The position numbers were made by a program, and so were the translations under genes. A model generated the notes under the pieces. The model was not told the origin of the DNA and searched no databases. It was given only the letters and a program-made list of their open reading frames with translations. Shown one piece after another: positions 47,556 through 56,964 of a stretch of DNA of 64,000 bases. The stretch is from RPQJ01 sp963793675 (lineage in GTDB: Bacteria; Pseudomonadota; Gammaproteobacteria; Steroidobacterales; Steroidobacteraceae). The stretch covers positions 806,001 through 870,000 of the forward strand of contig CAWCBA010000002.1 of NCBI GenBank assembly GCA_963793675.1. The letters are read 5' to 3'. How positions within the stretch are numbered: position 1 is the stretch's first letter; the number at the start of each line of letters is the position of its first letter.

Positions 47556-48819
47556 ATGTTCATGGCGGGTCGCAGGGTCCTGGTCGCAGCCGTCGTCGTC
47601 GGTTGCCTGTGTTGCGGGACTTCTGGCAGCGCCGCGGACGGCGTTGGCGCAGGATCTCGACCTGGTGAACGTCACGCTGGTCGACGGCACGGGTGCCGCG
47701 CCGCGCAAGGGCGTCACGGTCACCGTACGCGACGGCAAGATCGCCTCGATCGTCGAACGCGCGCCCGCGCAACGACCGGCGTGCGTCGGATCGATCTCGG
47801 CGGGCGTTACCTGTTGCCCGGATTGATCGACGCGCATTCCCACATCGAGTCCCCTGCCGCGGCGCTGCGCGCGCTGCAGTCGGGCGTGACGACGTCGCGG
47901 GTGCTGGGCGACACGAACCTGCAGGCGACGGGAACACGCAACCTCATACGCGCAGGCTACGTGCCGGGGCCTGAGCTGCTCGTCTCGCCGGGACACATAC
48001 GCCCGAAGCCCGGCATCGCGTTCTACGATGGTCTACCCGCAGTTCGGCGACGCCATCGACGGCGAACTGCGCGGCCCGGATCGCATCGCCGAGGCGACGC
48101 GTGCGCTGATCGCGCAGGGCGCCGACGTGATCAAGGTGGGTGCAAGCGAGCGGGCTGGTCTCGCCAGCACCGATCCGCGCAAGCAGGAGCTGACCGAAGA
48201 CGAGATCCGCGCTGCCGTCACCGAAGCGGCGAAGAAGGGCCTTTACGTTGCGGCGCATGCCCACGCCCGCGAAGGGGCTGCCGCCGCGGTGCGCGCCGGC
48301 GTCCGCAGCATCGAACACGGCACCTGGGTCGACGATGCGACGCTCGATGAAATGCGGCGACGTGGCACCTATTTCGTGCCGACGCTGGCAGTGATGAGTC
48401 CGCTCGGCGATCCGCAGGGCAACTCGGTCGAGGACGTGGCGCTGCAGTTGCGTACGCAGTCGATGATGGGGCCGTTGCGCGCGGCCGTGCGCAAGGCGCA
48501 TGCGCTGGGCATCACGATCGCTGCAGCGACCGATGGCAGCTACGCCGACAAGGACGACACCGGACGCATCCGGATCGCGCACGAGATCGCGATGCTGCGC
48601 GAGCACGAGGGATTCACGCCACTGGAATCGATCACGGCGGCCACGCTGAACGGCGCGCGCGTGATCGGAATCGAGAATCGCACCGGCAGCATCCGCGTGG
48701 GCCTGGAAGCGGACCTCGTGGCGTACGACGGTGATCCGCTCGCCGACAGCAATGCTTTCTTCGAACCACGCCTCGTCGTCAGCGACGGCAGGATTGCGGT
48801 CGAAGGGGCCGCGCTTTGA
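47556..48819 (+). pseudogene. Secreted amidohydrolase (three frame breaks)
   Basis: An imidazolonepropionase-like amidohydrolase of about 420 residues in corrected frames. It begins with a signal peptide (RRVLVAAVVVGCLCCGTSGSAA), then DLDLVNVTLVDGTGAAPRKG, RIDLGGRYLLPGLIDAHSHIES and the metal-site segments IKVGASE, AAHAHAREG, SIEHGTWVDD and ATDGSYADKDD. It ends with IGIENRTGSIRVGLEADLVAYDGDP. Frames change near 47,635, 47,780 and 48,030 (two are +1; the middle one is -1 or +2). Substrate class is peptide- or amide-like and otherwise unknown. It follows the Rieske pair. Confidence 0.78.
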
Positions 48820-48875
48820 TTTCGGTTCATCAGCGGTCGTTGCTCCGGCCAGGCGCTGCAAGGGGTGACTCTGTG

Positions 48876-49518
48876 ATGTCGGACGATCTGCCGTACCCGA
48901 GCGACGTCGCGTTTACACCGGCGGTCAAGGCGATCCAGGACTCGCAAGGGCTCGCGCGACAATTACGCGCGGATGGAGCAGGGCGGCGGCTGGTCGACGA
49001 CGATCACCCCGGCGCTCGCGGCCTTCATTGCCGAGCAGAACAGCATCTACCTGGGCACGGCCAACGCCGCGGGACAGCCCTACATCCAGCATCGCGGCGG
49101 CCCGCCGGGTTTCCTGCGCGTGGTCGACGAGTCGACCCTCGCCTTTGTCGACTTCAAAGGTAACCGGCAATACATCTCGCAGGGCAACCTGGCCGAGAAC
49201 CCGAAGGCTTTCATTTTCCTGATGGATTACGCGCGCCGGCGGCGGTTCAAGCTGTGGGGTACGGCCTGGTTCGTCGAAGGTGATGCCGAGCTGGTGCAGT
49301 CCCTGATGCCGGAGGGATACCGGGCGCAGCCCGAGCAGGTGTTCATGTTCAGCCTGTCGGCGTGGGATGCGAACTGTCCGCAGCACATCCCGAAGCGCGT
49401 CGACCTGGCGGAGATGGAGGCAGTGGTCGCCGCCAAGGACCGGACGATCCTCGAACTCACGGAGCAGGTTGCCGAGTTGACGCGCCGGTTGCAGGGCGGC
49501 GTCGTCGATCCAGGCTAA
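48876..49518 (+). pseudogene. Pyridoxamine 5'-phosphate oxidase family protein (frame broken near 48,950)
   Basis: A flavin split-barrel protein of about 213 residues. The N-terminal DLPYPSDVAFTPAVKAIQDS is followed by a one-base insertion near 48,950. The frame then reads RDNYARMEQGGGWSTTITPALAAFIAEQNSIYLGTANAAGQPYIQHRGGPPGFL, the FMN-binding core, and ends in a predicted coiled coil. This subgroup is annotated as pyridoxamine-phosphate-oxidase-related or general-stress FMN protein, with unknown substrates. Confidence 0.78.
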
Positions 49519-49654
49519 CAGGCCGACGCTTCGGCGTGATGCTCAAGGAAGCAATGCAGCGCTCGGTGCGGTCGCCATTGTCCGGACGCCTCGTTCCCGT
49601 CCATGATGCAGGCACCCGGCCCTGATACGGCCATTCGGAGCCCGACCCCGAGCC

Positions 49655-51196
49655 ATGAGTGAAATCGTCCCATCCTCGCGCCGCCGTGGCCACGCGCGCA
49701 CTCCGCGCAGCACAGGACCCGTGCTCGCGCCGCTGCCGCGGCTTGAGGTGCCGTGGGCGCCGCTCGAAGTGCTGACCGTCGAGCAGGTCGAGCGGATCCT
49801 AGTCGCAGCCTTCCGCGTCCTCGAGGAAAGCGGGCTCGAGATTCGCAGCCCTGCCGCTCGCGCAATCTTCCGCCGGGCGGGCGCTATGGTCGACGACGAA
49901 ACCCAGTTGGTGCGGATGGGCCGCGACCTCGTCGACGCACAGCTTGCGTACGCCCCCGAGGCATTCGTGCTGCACGCGCGCAACCCCGAGCGGCATCTGC
50001 ACGTCGGTGGCCGGGTGGTGAACTTCGGTCCGGTCAACGGCGCGCCCAACGTCAGTGATGCCGAGCGCGGCCGTCGCTTCGGCGACATCGCCTCGTTTCG
50101 CGACATCCTCAAGCTGACCCACACGCTCGGCGTGCTGCACTGGCAGGGCGGCATAGTCGTCGAACCCGTCGATGTGCCGGTGCCGGTCCGTCACCTCGCT
50201 GCGTACCGCGCGCACATCGAATGCGCCGACATTGTCTGGGCAGCACGCGGAGTCGGCGGGGTCCAGGCCGAAGACGCCGTCGCGATGTCGGCGATCGAGC
50301 ACGGCTGCACCATCGACGATCTCACCGCACGACCGACGCTGATGACGGTGACCAATGTCAACTCGCCGCGGCGCGTCGACGAGGAGATCCTCGACAACAT
50401 CATGATCATGGCGCGGCACGGGCAGTGCGTCGTCATCACGCCGTTCACGCTGATGGGCGCGATGGCCCCGATCACGCTGGCCGGTGCGCTGGTGCAGCAG
50501 ACGGCCGAGGCGCTCGGCATCATCGCGTTGTGCCAGCTCGTTCGCCCTGGCGCGCCGTGCGTCATGGGCGGCTTCACCTCGAACGTCGACATGCGCACGG
50601 GTTCGCCGGCGTTCGGCACGCCGGAATACGTGCACGCGGCGCTTGCCACGGCCCAGATCGGTCGGCGGCTGCGCATTCCCGTGCGGACCAGCGCCGTGAA
50701 TGCGTCGCCGGCGGTCGATGCGCAGTCGACCTACGAGACGGCGTTCTCGCTGCAGGCCGCTATCCTGAGCCACAGTCACCTGATCAACCACGCCGCGGGC
50801 TGGCTCGAAGGCGGACTGGTGGCGTCGCTCGAAAAGATCGTGGTCGACGCGGAGCTGCTGCGAAGCTGGGCGGAAATCCTGCAACCGATCGCGTTTACCG
50901 ACGACGATCTGGCCGTCGACGCGATCAAGGGCGTGGAACCCGGCGGCCATTTCTTCGGCACGGCCCACACGCTCGCGCGCTTCGAGACGGCGTTCTACCG
51001 ACCGCTGCTCTCCGACTGGTCGAACTTCGAAAACTGGAGCGAGGCGGGCGCGAAGGACGCAACGCGACGCGCCACCGATGTCTGGAGGCGATTGCTCGCC
51101 GAGTATTCGCCGCCGCCGCTCGATGCCGCGGTGCGCGAGGCCATCGATGCATACGTCAGGACGCGCTCGGCCGAACTGGGCTGCGATGCGCCGTAA
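49655..51196 (+). CDS. MttB-family (non-pyrrolysine) quaternary-amine methyltransferase
   Basis: A 513-residue protein of the trimethylamine methyltransferase MttB superfamily (TIM barrel). Conserved stretches include VNFGPVNGAPNVSD, NVNSPRRVDEEILDNIMIMARHGQ, GAPCVMGGFTSNVDMRTGSPAFGTPE and LINHAAGWLEGGLVASLEKIVVDAE. The frame contains no internal amber codon, so it is the non-pyrrolysine type. Known members of that type demethylate glycine betaine, proline betaine, carnitine or gamma-butyrobetaine, passing the methyl to a corrinoid protein. No corrinoid protein or MtqA-type partner is in the window. It forms an operon with the binding-protein-like gene that follows. Confidence 0.9.
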   Translation: MSEIVPSSRRRGHARTPRSTGPVLAPLPRLEVPWAPLEVLTVEQVERILVAAFRVLEESGLEIRSPAARAIFRRAGAMVDDETQLVRMGRDLVDAQLAYAPEAFVLHARNPERHLHVGGRVVNFGPVNGAPNVSDAERGRRFGDIASFRDILKLTHTLGVLHWQGGIVVEPVDVPVPVRHLAAYRAHIECADIVWAARGVGGVQAEDAVAMSAIEHGCTIDDLTARPTLMTVTNVNSPRRVDEEILDNIMIMARHGQCVVITPFTLMGAMAPITLAGALVQQTAEALGIIALCQLVRPGAPCVMGGFTSNVDMRTGSPAFGTPEYVHAALATAQIGRRLRIPVRTSAVNASPAVDAQSTYETAFSLQAAILSHSHLINHAAGWLEGGLVASLEKIVVDAELLRSWAEILQPIAFTDDDLAVDAIKGVEPGGHFFGTAHTLARFETAFYRPLLSDWSNFENWSEAGAKDATRRATDVWRRLLAEYSPPPLDAAVREAIDAYVRTRSAELGCDAP

Positions 51197-51220
51197 TCCG
51201 GACTGTCCGACGGGCGTTTC

Positions 51221-52036
51221 ATGACCAGGGCGATCATGAATGCCCGCATGTACGCCGTGACTCCCGCGGTCGAGTCCGCGTGGCGTTCGCTGCTGGAACG
51301 GATCACGACGGAAGCCGGCGTTTCCTTCGAGTACGTGCCATATCCGGCGCCGCAGCCGCTCGAGACCTTGTGGGCGCGCCCGGACCTCGGCTGCGTCTTC
51401 ATGTGCGGCTATCCGGTGGCTCTGCAGCTGGCCAACGTCGTGCCGCTCGCGGCGCCGATACCACAGGCCGCGTGGGCGGCAGGACGTCCGGTCTACCGGT
51501 CAGACCTCATCGTGCGCGAGGACGCGCCCTTCCGTACCCTCGAGGACACCTTCGGTGGTCGCGCCGGCTGGACCGTCGAGCACTCGCATTCGGGTTTCAA
51601 TGCGTTCCGCCATCACTTGCTGCAGTACCGCACTGCATCGCGTCCGGCACTCTACGGCGAGATGGTTCCGAACCTGGTGACCGCACGCGCGATCCTCGAT
51701 GCGGTGCGTGAAGGCCGTATCGACGTCGGACCGCTGGATGCGTACTGGCATCTGCTGGTCGCGCAGCACAACCCCGCGCTGACGGCCGGCGTGCGCGTCC
51801 TCGACTCCACCGACCTTGCGACCATTCCCGCGTTCGTGACCGCGGTCTCTACTCCGGCATCGACAATCAGTGCGCTGCGCCGGGCATTTGCGGGCGCCTC
51901 CCGGCACCCGTGGTTCGGGGAATACGCCGACACGCTGCTGATCGAAGGCTTCGCGGCGGTCGATACGCCGGACTACGCGCGCACGCTGGAATGGGATCGG
52001 GAAGCGAAGGCTGCCGGGTATCCATGTCCGGCCTAG
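51221..52036 (+). CDS. PhnD/SsuA-like substrate-binding protein without visible signal peptide
   Basis: A 271-residue type II periplasmic-binding-fold protein. Its two-lobed pattern includes DLGCVFMCGYPVALQ, TVEHSHSGFNAFRHHLLQY, VREGRIDVGPLDAYWHLLV and IPAFVTAVSTP. The sequence starts straight into the fold with no signal peptide, so either an upstream start is missed or it works in the cytoplasm as a sensor or enzyme. It begins 25 bases after the mttB-family stop, which ties it to the same substrate. The ligand cannot be named. Confidence 0.78.
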   Translation: MTRAIMNARMYAVTPAVESAWRSLLERITTEAGVSFEYVPYPAPQPLETLWARPDLGCVFMCGYPVALQLANVVPLAAPIPQAAWAAGRPVYRSDLIVREDAPFRTLEDTFGGRAGWTVEHSHSGFNAFRHHLLQYRTASRPALYGEMVPNLVTARAILDAVREGRIDVGPLDAYWHLLVAQHNPALTAGVRVLDSTDLATIPAFVTAVSTPASTISALRRAFAGASRHPWFGEYADTLLIEGFAAVDTPDYARTLEWDREAKAAGYPCPA

Positions 52037-52053
52037 CGGGCTGACTTCGGGTT

Positions 52054-53012
52054 TCAGGCTGCCGGTCGCGACGGCGCACGGCCCAATGGATGCCGTGGCT
52101 GGTCGTGCATCCGGAACAGGAAGCGTCGCGCGACGTCGAAATAGGTCGAATACACGAGGCCGCCGTTCTCGGCGAGCAACCTGTCGCGCGTCAACCTGTA
52201 GCGGGTCCGGTAACGATACCAGGGCAGCGACGGCTCTTCGTGATGCAGCGAGTGCAGGTTGTTGAAGAGAAACAGCGGTCCGAGCAACCATGAGTTCTCG
52301 ACGATTGCCGTGCGCTGGTGCACGTCGGCACGCGCCCGGTGCTCGGCGAACGATCGGATCAGCAGGACGGCGTTGCCCGGGATCACCATCGCCACGATGT
52401 AGAGCCAGAGCGGGATGTGGCAGACGGCCGTGACCCAATACACGACCGGCACGCACAGGACCAGGTGCGTGAGCCACGCCGCACGTACGCCGGGGTCGTC
52501 GTCCGCAGAATGCCCTGGCTTCACTGCGCAGGAACCAGCCCATGCGCCACCACGAGCCGATCAACATGCGGCCCGCGAGGGTCAGCTGGAGCTGAAAGAT
52601 CCAGCGCGCAAAGCCCGAGCGTCGTTGCCACGCGTCCGGCGTGACGTAATTCGATTCCGGGTCGTCGACCGGATCGGTCAGGCGGTCGTTGATGTGGTGG
52701 GCCAGGTGCAACGCGCGAAAGCGGTCGTACGGAATCCACAGCGACAGCGGCACGATGCCGAACAGCCGGTTCACCGCCGCCGAGCGCGTCGGGTGCCCGT
52801 GCAGGATTTCGTGCTGCAGTGAACTGTGGAAGGTGAGCAGCACGCCACCGTCAGGCACCAGGATCCACGTTGGCCATTCGCCATACGCCTGCGTGAGCGT
52901 GAACCAGCCGCCGTAGGCAAAGACGATCAAGGCAGATCGTCGGCCACTCGATCGCGGGCATGCCGGCGACTTCGCTGCGCGGCCGATCCAGGGCAGTCTG
53001 TGGTGCGCTCAT
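52054..53012 (-). pseudogene. Fatty acid desaturase family membrane protein (two frame breaks)
   Basis: A diiron membrane desaturase of about 318 residues. From ATG 53012 it reads SAPQTALDRPRSEVAGMPAI, slips by one base near 52,925, then continues IVFAYGGWFTLTQAYG with histidine boxes HEILHGH and HLAHHINDRLTDP. A second +1 slip near 52,525 leads into membrane helices and the third box NLHSLHHEEPSLPWY. This resembles RtxC/fatty acid desaturase enzymes of secondary and lipid metabolism. It converges on the binding-protein gene and is separated from the ABC importer by about 75 bases. The substrate is unknown. Confidence 0.75.
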
Positions 53013-53088
53013 CGGTTCGTGTCGCCCGGGCGAGGGCGGCTATCGGCGCGATCTTAGCAAAGCGGATGGCGGCGAAAGGTCGGCGTAT

Positions 53089-53827
53089 TCAGTTCCGTGC
53101 GATCGGCACCAACCGCTGCTCCAGCAGCCGCATGCCGTCGTAAAGCAGGATGGCCATGAGCGCCGTCACGAGGCCGCCCTGCAGGACGAAGGCCGTGTTG
53201 TTCGAAAGCAGGCCGGCGATGATGACTTCGCCGAGGCCCTTGGCCGCCACGGTCGAGCCGATGGTCGCGGTGCCGACGTTGATGACCAGCGAAAGTCGCA
53301 CACCTTCCAGGATCAGCGGCAGGGCCAGGGGCAGTTCCACCTGGCGCAGGCGCTGCCATGCGTTCATGCCCATGCCGTCCGCCGCCTCCAGCACCGGTTG
53401 CGGGCAAGCCTCGAGACCCGCGATCGTGTTCTCGAAGATCGGCAGCAGGCCGTACGCGAACAATGCGATCAGCGTCGGTGCCTGCCCGAACCCGACCAGC
53501 GGTACGGCCACCGCGAGTACGGCGACCGGCGGGAACGTCTGCCCGACGTTCACCAGGGTGCGGGACAGCGGCAGGAACTGGGCGCCCGGCCGGACGCGTC
53601 ACAAAGATGCCGAGCGCGACTGCGACCACGGTGCTGGCCGCCGCGGCCAGCAGCACCGTCCACAGATGCGAGAACGTCAGTTCCAGCAGGTTGCCCTGGT
53701 CGTAGATGGCCGGGGCGCCGTACTCGTTCAGGGGCGCGAAGACCGGCGCGAAGGCCTGCGGCGCCACCAGGAAAGCCAGCAACACGCCGAGGATGGCGAG
53801 ACGCGCCCCCAGTGCAAAGCGGCTCAT
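53089..53827 (-). pseudogene. Osmoprotectant ABC transporter permease, second subunit (frame broken near 53,590)
   Basis: A BPD-transport permease of about 245 residues. N-terminal RLAILGVLLAFLVAPQAF and a long helix through LWTVLLAAAASTVVAVALGIFVTRP are followed by a +1 slip near 53,590. It resumes VNVGQTFPPVAVLAV and the EAA loop EAADGMGMNAWQRLRQVELPLALP. It belongs to the OpuB/YehW glycine-betaine-carnitine-choline permease family. ATG at 53827 overlaps the ATPase stop (ATGA). Last gene of the four-gene importer. Confidence 0.85.
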
Positions 53828-54763
53828 GCTGCCTGCCGTCCCCGCGCGAGGATGCCGGCCAGCGTCACGTGGCCGATGGGCTCGCCGTCGGGTCCAACGA
53901 CTGTCGCGGCTGCCGCTCCGCTCCAGACGAGTTCGGCGAGCACGTCGCGCAGCGTCACCGACGACGACACCGCGGGGCCTGTCCACATTCCCCGACTCCG
54001 CGACTTCACCCGCCGTCGTCAGCGACAGCAGCTTCAGCGACTTGTCGCCCGAGCCGATCAATTGCGAAACGAAGGGGTCCGCAGGTTGCGTGAGCAGCAC
54101 GGCCGGCCGGTCATGCTGCAGCAAGCGCCCATGGCTCATGACGGCGACGCGGTCGCCGAGACGGAAAGCCTCGTCGATGTCGTGCGTCACCAGGATGACC
54201 GTCGTGCCGAAGCGCCGCTGGATCCCGAGCAGGTCGTCCTGCGCCTTGGTGCGGATGATCGGGTCGAGCGCGCCGAACGGTTCGTCCATCAGCAGCACGT
54301 TCGGCTTCGCGGCCAGCGCGCGGGCAACACCGACGCGCTGTTGCTGGCCGCCCGACAGCTCGTGCGGAAACTTCGCGGCGTAGAGGCCCGGGTCGAGCTG
54401 AAACAGTTCGAGCAACTCCGTCACGCGTGCGCGAACGCGGTCTTCGGTCCAGCCGAGCAGCCGCGGCACGGTCGCGATGTTGTCGGCAACCGTGCGATGC
54501 GGGAACAGGCCGAGGCCCTGGATGGCGTAGCCGATGCGACGTCGGAGCAGGTGCGCGGGCTCGGCAGTCGTGTCGTTACCGTCGATGAGTACGCGACCGG
54601 AGGTCGGCTCGACCAGTCGGTTGATCATCCTGAGCAGCGTGGACTTGCCCGATCCGGAGGTGCCGACGATCGTCGTCATCGTGCGCGGCTCGATGACCAT
54701 CGACACGTCGTCCACGACCGTGGAATCGCCGTAGCGCTTGCAGAGTTTCTCGATCTGGATCAT
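53824..54763 (-). pseudogene. Osmoprotectant ABC transporter ATP-binding subunit (frame broken near 53,990)
   Basis: A glycine-betaine-type ABC ATPase of about 312 residues. Walker A GTSGSGKSTLLRMINRL, Q-loop IGYAIQGLGLFPH, signature LSGGQQQRVGVARAL, Walker B LLMDEPFGALDP and switch VTHDIDEAF are all intact. After LSLTTAGEVAES a +1 slip near 53,990 leads to a C-terminal CBS-type domain (SVTLRDVLAELVWSG). CBS domains in this family sense ionic strength. ATG at 54763 overlaps the upstream permease stop. Confidence 0.88.
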
Positions 54764-55907
54764 CGCGGCACCCGGCGTGTGAGATCGGTAGCCGCGTCGA
54801 GAACGACCGCAGCGGAGAAGGCGAGCACGACCGTCGGGATCGCGCCAAGCAGCACCAGGTCGATCGCCGTCTGGCCGATGCCCTGGAAAACGAAGGTGCC
54901 GAAACCGCCGCCGCCGATCAGCGCCGCGATCGTGACCATGCCGATGTTCTGCACCAGCACGATGCGGATGCCCGGTAAGGATCGTCGGCAAGGCCAGCGG
55001 CAGTTCGATCTGGCGCAGGACCTGCGCCGTCGGTCAGTCCCATGCCGCGCGCGGCGTCGACGGCGGCGGGCGACACGCGCCCGAGGCCGACCACGGTGTT
55101 GCCCACGATCGGCAGCAACGAGTACAGAAAGAGGGCAATGGCGGCGGGTGCGGCGCCGATCCCGCTCACGCCCAGCGCGCCGAGCGCTGGAAACGCCATC
55201 GCGATCGCGGCCAGCGGCGCCATCAGGATGCCGAAGAGCGCGATCGACGGGATCGTCTGCACGACGTTCAGCACGCCGAGCACCGCGCCGCGCAGGCGCG
55301 GCTCGCGATGGCACAGCACGCCGAGCGGCAGTGCGACGACCACTGCGGCGGCGAGCGAGCCCAGCGCCAGCAGCAGGTGTCGCCGCGCCTCGTGTGCAAA
55401 CCGTGTCGCATTCACGGCGTACTCGCGCATGATCGACAGGTCGTCGAAATAGCCGGAACCGAGTGCGGCGAGCGCGGCGGCGAGGAAGACGGCCAGCGTC
55501 GCGACACGCAGCACGGGGCCGGGCCGCAGGCGTGTCAGTGCGTCAGTGGCGAGCAGTCCGAGCGCGATCAGCACGATCCAGAATCCTGCCCCGGGTGCGA
55601 CGCGCACCACGCGATTGCCGGCGGGCGTCAGGATGTCCGCCGCCGCTGCGACTGCAACCGCAAGCACCGCGATGCCGACGAGAGCGGCCAGCAACCGAGC
55701 CCGCGGATTCCGGATGAACACGGCGACGGCCGCCGCGACAGCCAGGGTGCAGTACAGTGCGAGCGCAGCAGTGGGCAGCAGGTCCAGCAATGCGCGCGGC
55801 TCGCCCGGCACGATGCGGTTCGCCTTGAAGACGACGAGCGGGAGCAGCGCAAGGGCGAGCGCTCCCACGAAGCTCAGCAGCACGCCCAGGCGATCGATGC
55901 GTTGCAC
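54760..55907 (-). pseudogene. Osmoprotectant ABC transporter permease, first subunit (two frame breaks)
   Basis: A larger permease of about 380 residues with an extra N-terminal helix bundle (LLSFVGALALALLPLVVF through GFWIVLIALGLLATDAL). The transport core LALGSLAAAVVVALPLGVL is followed by VVQTIPSIALFGILMAPLAAIAMAF and the EAA loop. Two +1 slips near 55,025 and 54,975 fall within the EAA loop, after DAARGMGLTDG and before GIRIVLVQNIGMVTIAALIGGGGFG. Length and layout fit the YehY-type permease. Start could be GTG 55907 or TTG 55928, the latter overlapping the binding-protein stop. Confidence 0.82.
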
Positions 55908-55924
55908 TTGGTGTGGCTCTTTGC

Positions 55925-56864
55925 TCAATGCCGGCTGCTTGAGCCGATGAAGCCCTTGCTGCGCAGGTAATCCCCGGCAACGTCTTCGCTGGACTCGCCG
56001 TCGATCTGCACGCGGGCGTTCAGGGCCTGCAGTGACTCGCGCGTGAGGCTCTGCCATCAGTGGTCGCACGATGTCCGCAATTTCAGGGTGCGCCCGCAAC
56101 ACCGCCTCGCGCACGATCGGCACCGGAGCATAGACGGGCTGGTCGTTCCTGTCGTCCTCGAGCAGGACGAGGTCGGCCGCAACGATGCCGCCGTCCGTGC
56201 CGTACACCATGGCCGTGTTGATGCCGTTGGTGCGCGCCGCCGCCGCGCCGATGGTCGCTGCCGTTTCACCGCCCGCGAGCACGATCTTCTGGCGCGGCTC
56301 GAGGTGAAACGAATACGTCTTCTCCAGCGAGCGCAGCGTGCCGCCGTTGGCGAATTCGGCCGAGCAGGCGAGCTTGACGGTACCGCCTTCGCGAACCCAG
56401 CGTGCGAAATCGCTCATGGTCACGATTCGATGCCGGGTGGCGAGGTCACGACGCATGGCGAGCGCCCAGGCATTGCTCGCGTGCGCCGGGGTCAACCAGA
56501 CGATGCGGTTTGCCTCGAGATCGAGCTTCGAGCCCAGTTCGTACCCGAGTTGCAGGTCCTTCCACGCGGCATCGTTCGGCCGGTTGAAAAAGTAGCCGGC
56601 GTTGCCGGTGTATTCGACGTAGAGGTCGATTTCCCCGGCGAGCAGCGCCTTGCGCACCACGGGCGTGGCGCCCAGCGTCATCCGGTCGAGCGTCGGAATG
56701 CCGCGATCCTCGAGCAGCAGGCGGATCATCTGGCCGAGCATCGCCGACTCGCTCGACAGCTTCGACGAGACCACTACCGGCCTGGACGGCGATGCAGCAT
56801 CCGACGCGTGGGTGTCCGCGAGCAGCAGTGCGACGATTACCAGTGCCTGCAGGAGCCGAGCCAA
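55925..56864 (-). pseudogene. Osmoprotectant ABC transporter substrate-binding protein (frame broken near 56,052)
   Basis: A ProX/OpuC/YehZ-type binding protein of about 312 residues. I read a TTG start at 56864 (GGAGAG five bases upstream) with signal peptide RLLQALVIVALLLADTHASDA. The fold has VVVSSKLSSESAMLGQMIRLLLEDRGI, AGEIDLYVEYTGNAGYFF and GINTAMVYGTDGGIVAADLVLLEDDRN. A +1 slip near 56,052 precedes SLTRESLQALNARVQIDGESSEDVAGDYLRSKGF, the standard C-terminus. It binds quaternary ammonium solutes in this family; exact ligand is unknown. First gene of the importer operon. Confidence 0.85.
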
Positions 56865-56964
56865 CGAGTCTCTCCGCAACGTGGATCGGGGCCACGGCCG
56901 TGCCCACGTTGTACGGAAGTCGCTCCGGCCGTCAAGCCCGGCAGGCGCGGGTGGTGCCCTCGCC

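Noticed and set aside
49655..51196. Pyrrolysine-type MttB
   Set aside because: The frame has no internal amber codon and no pyl genes are nearby.
53150..55432. Plus-strand open frame of 760 codons across the ABC importer
   Set aside because: Antisense to three recognisable ABC transporter genes; the translation has no domain features.
27247..56864. Programmed +1 frameshifting as explanation for the many +1 breaks
   Set aside because: Junctions share no slippery codon, stop codon or stimulatory structure, and they occur in unrelated genes including core transporters; insertion error is simpler.
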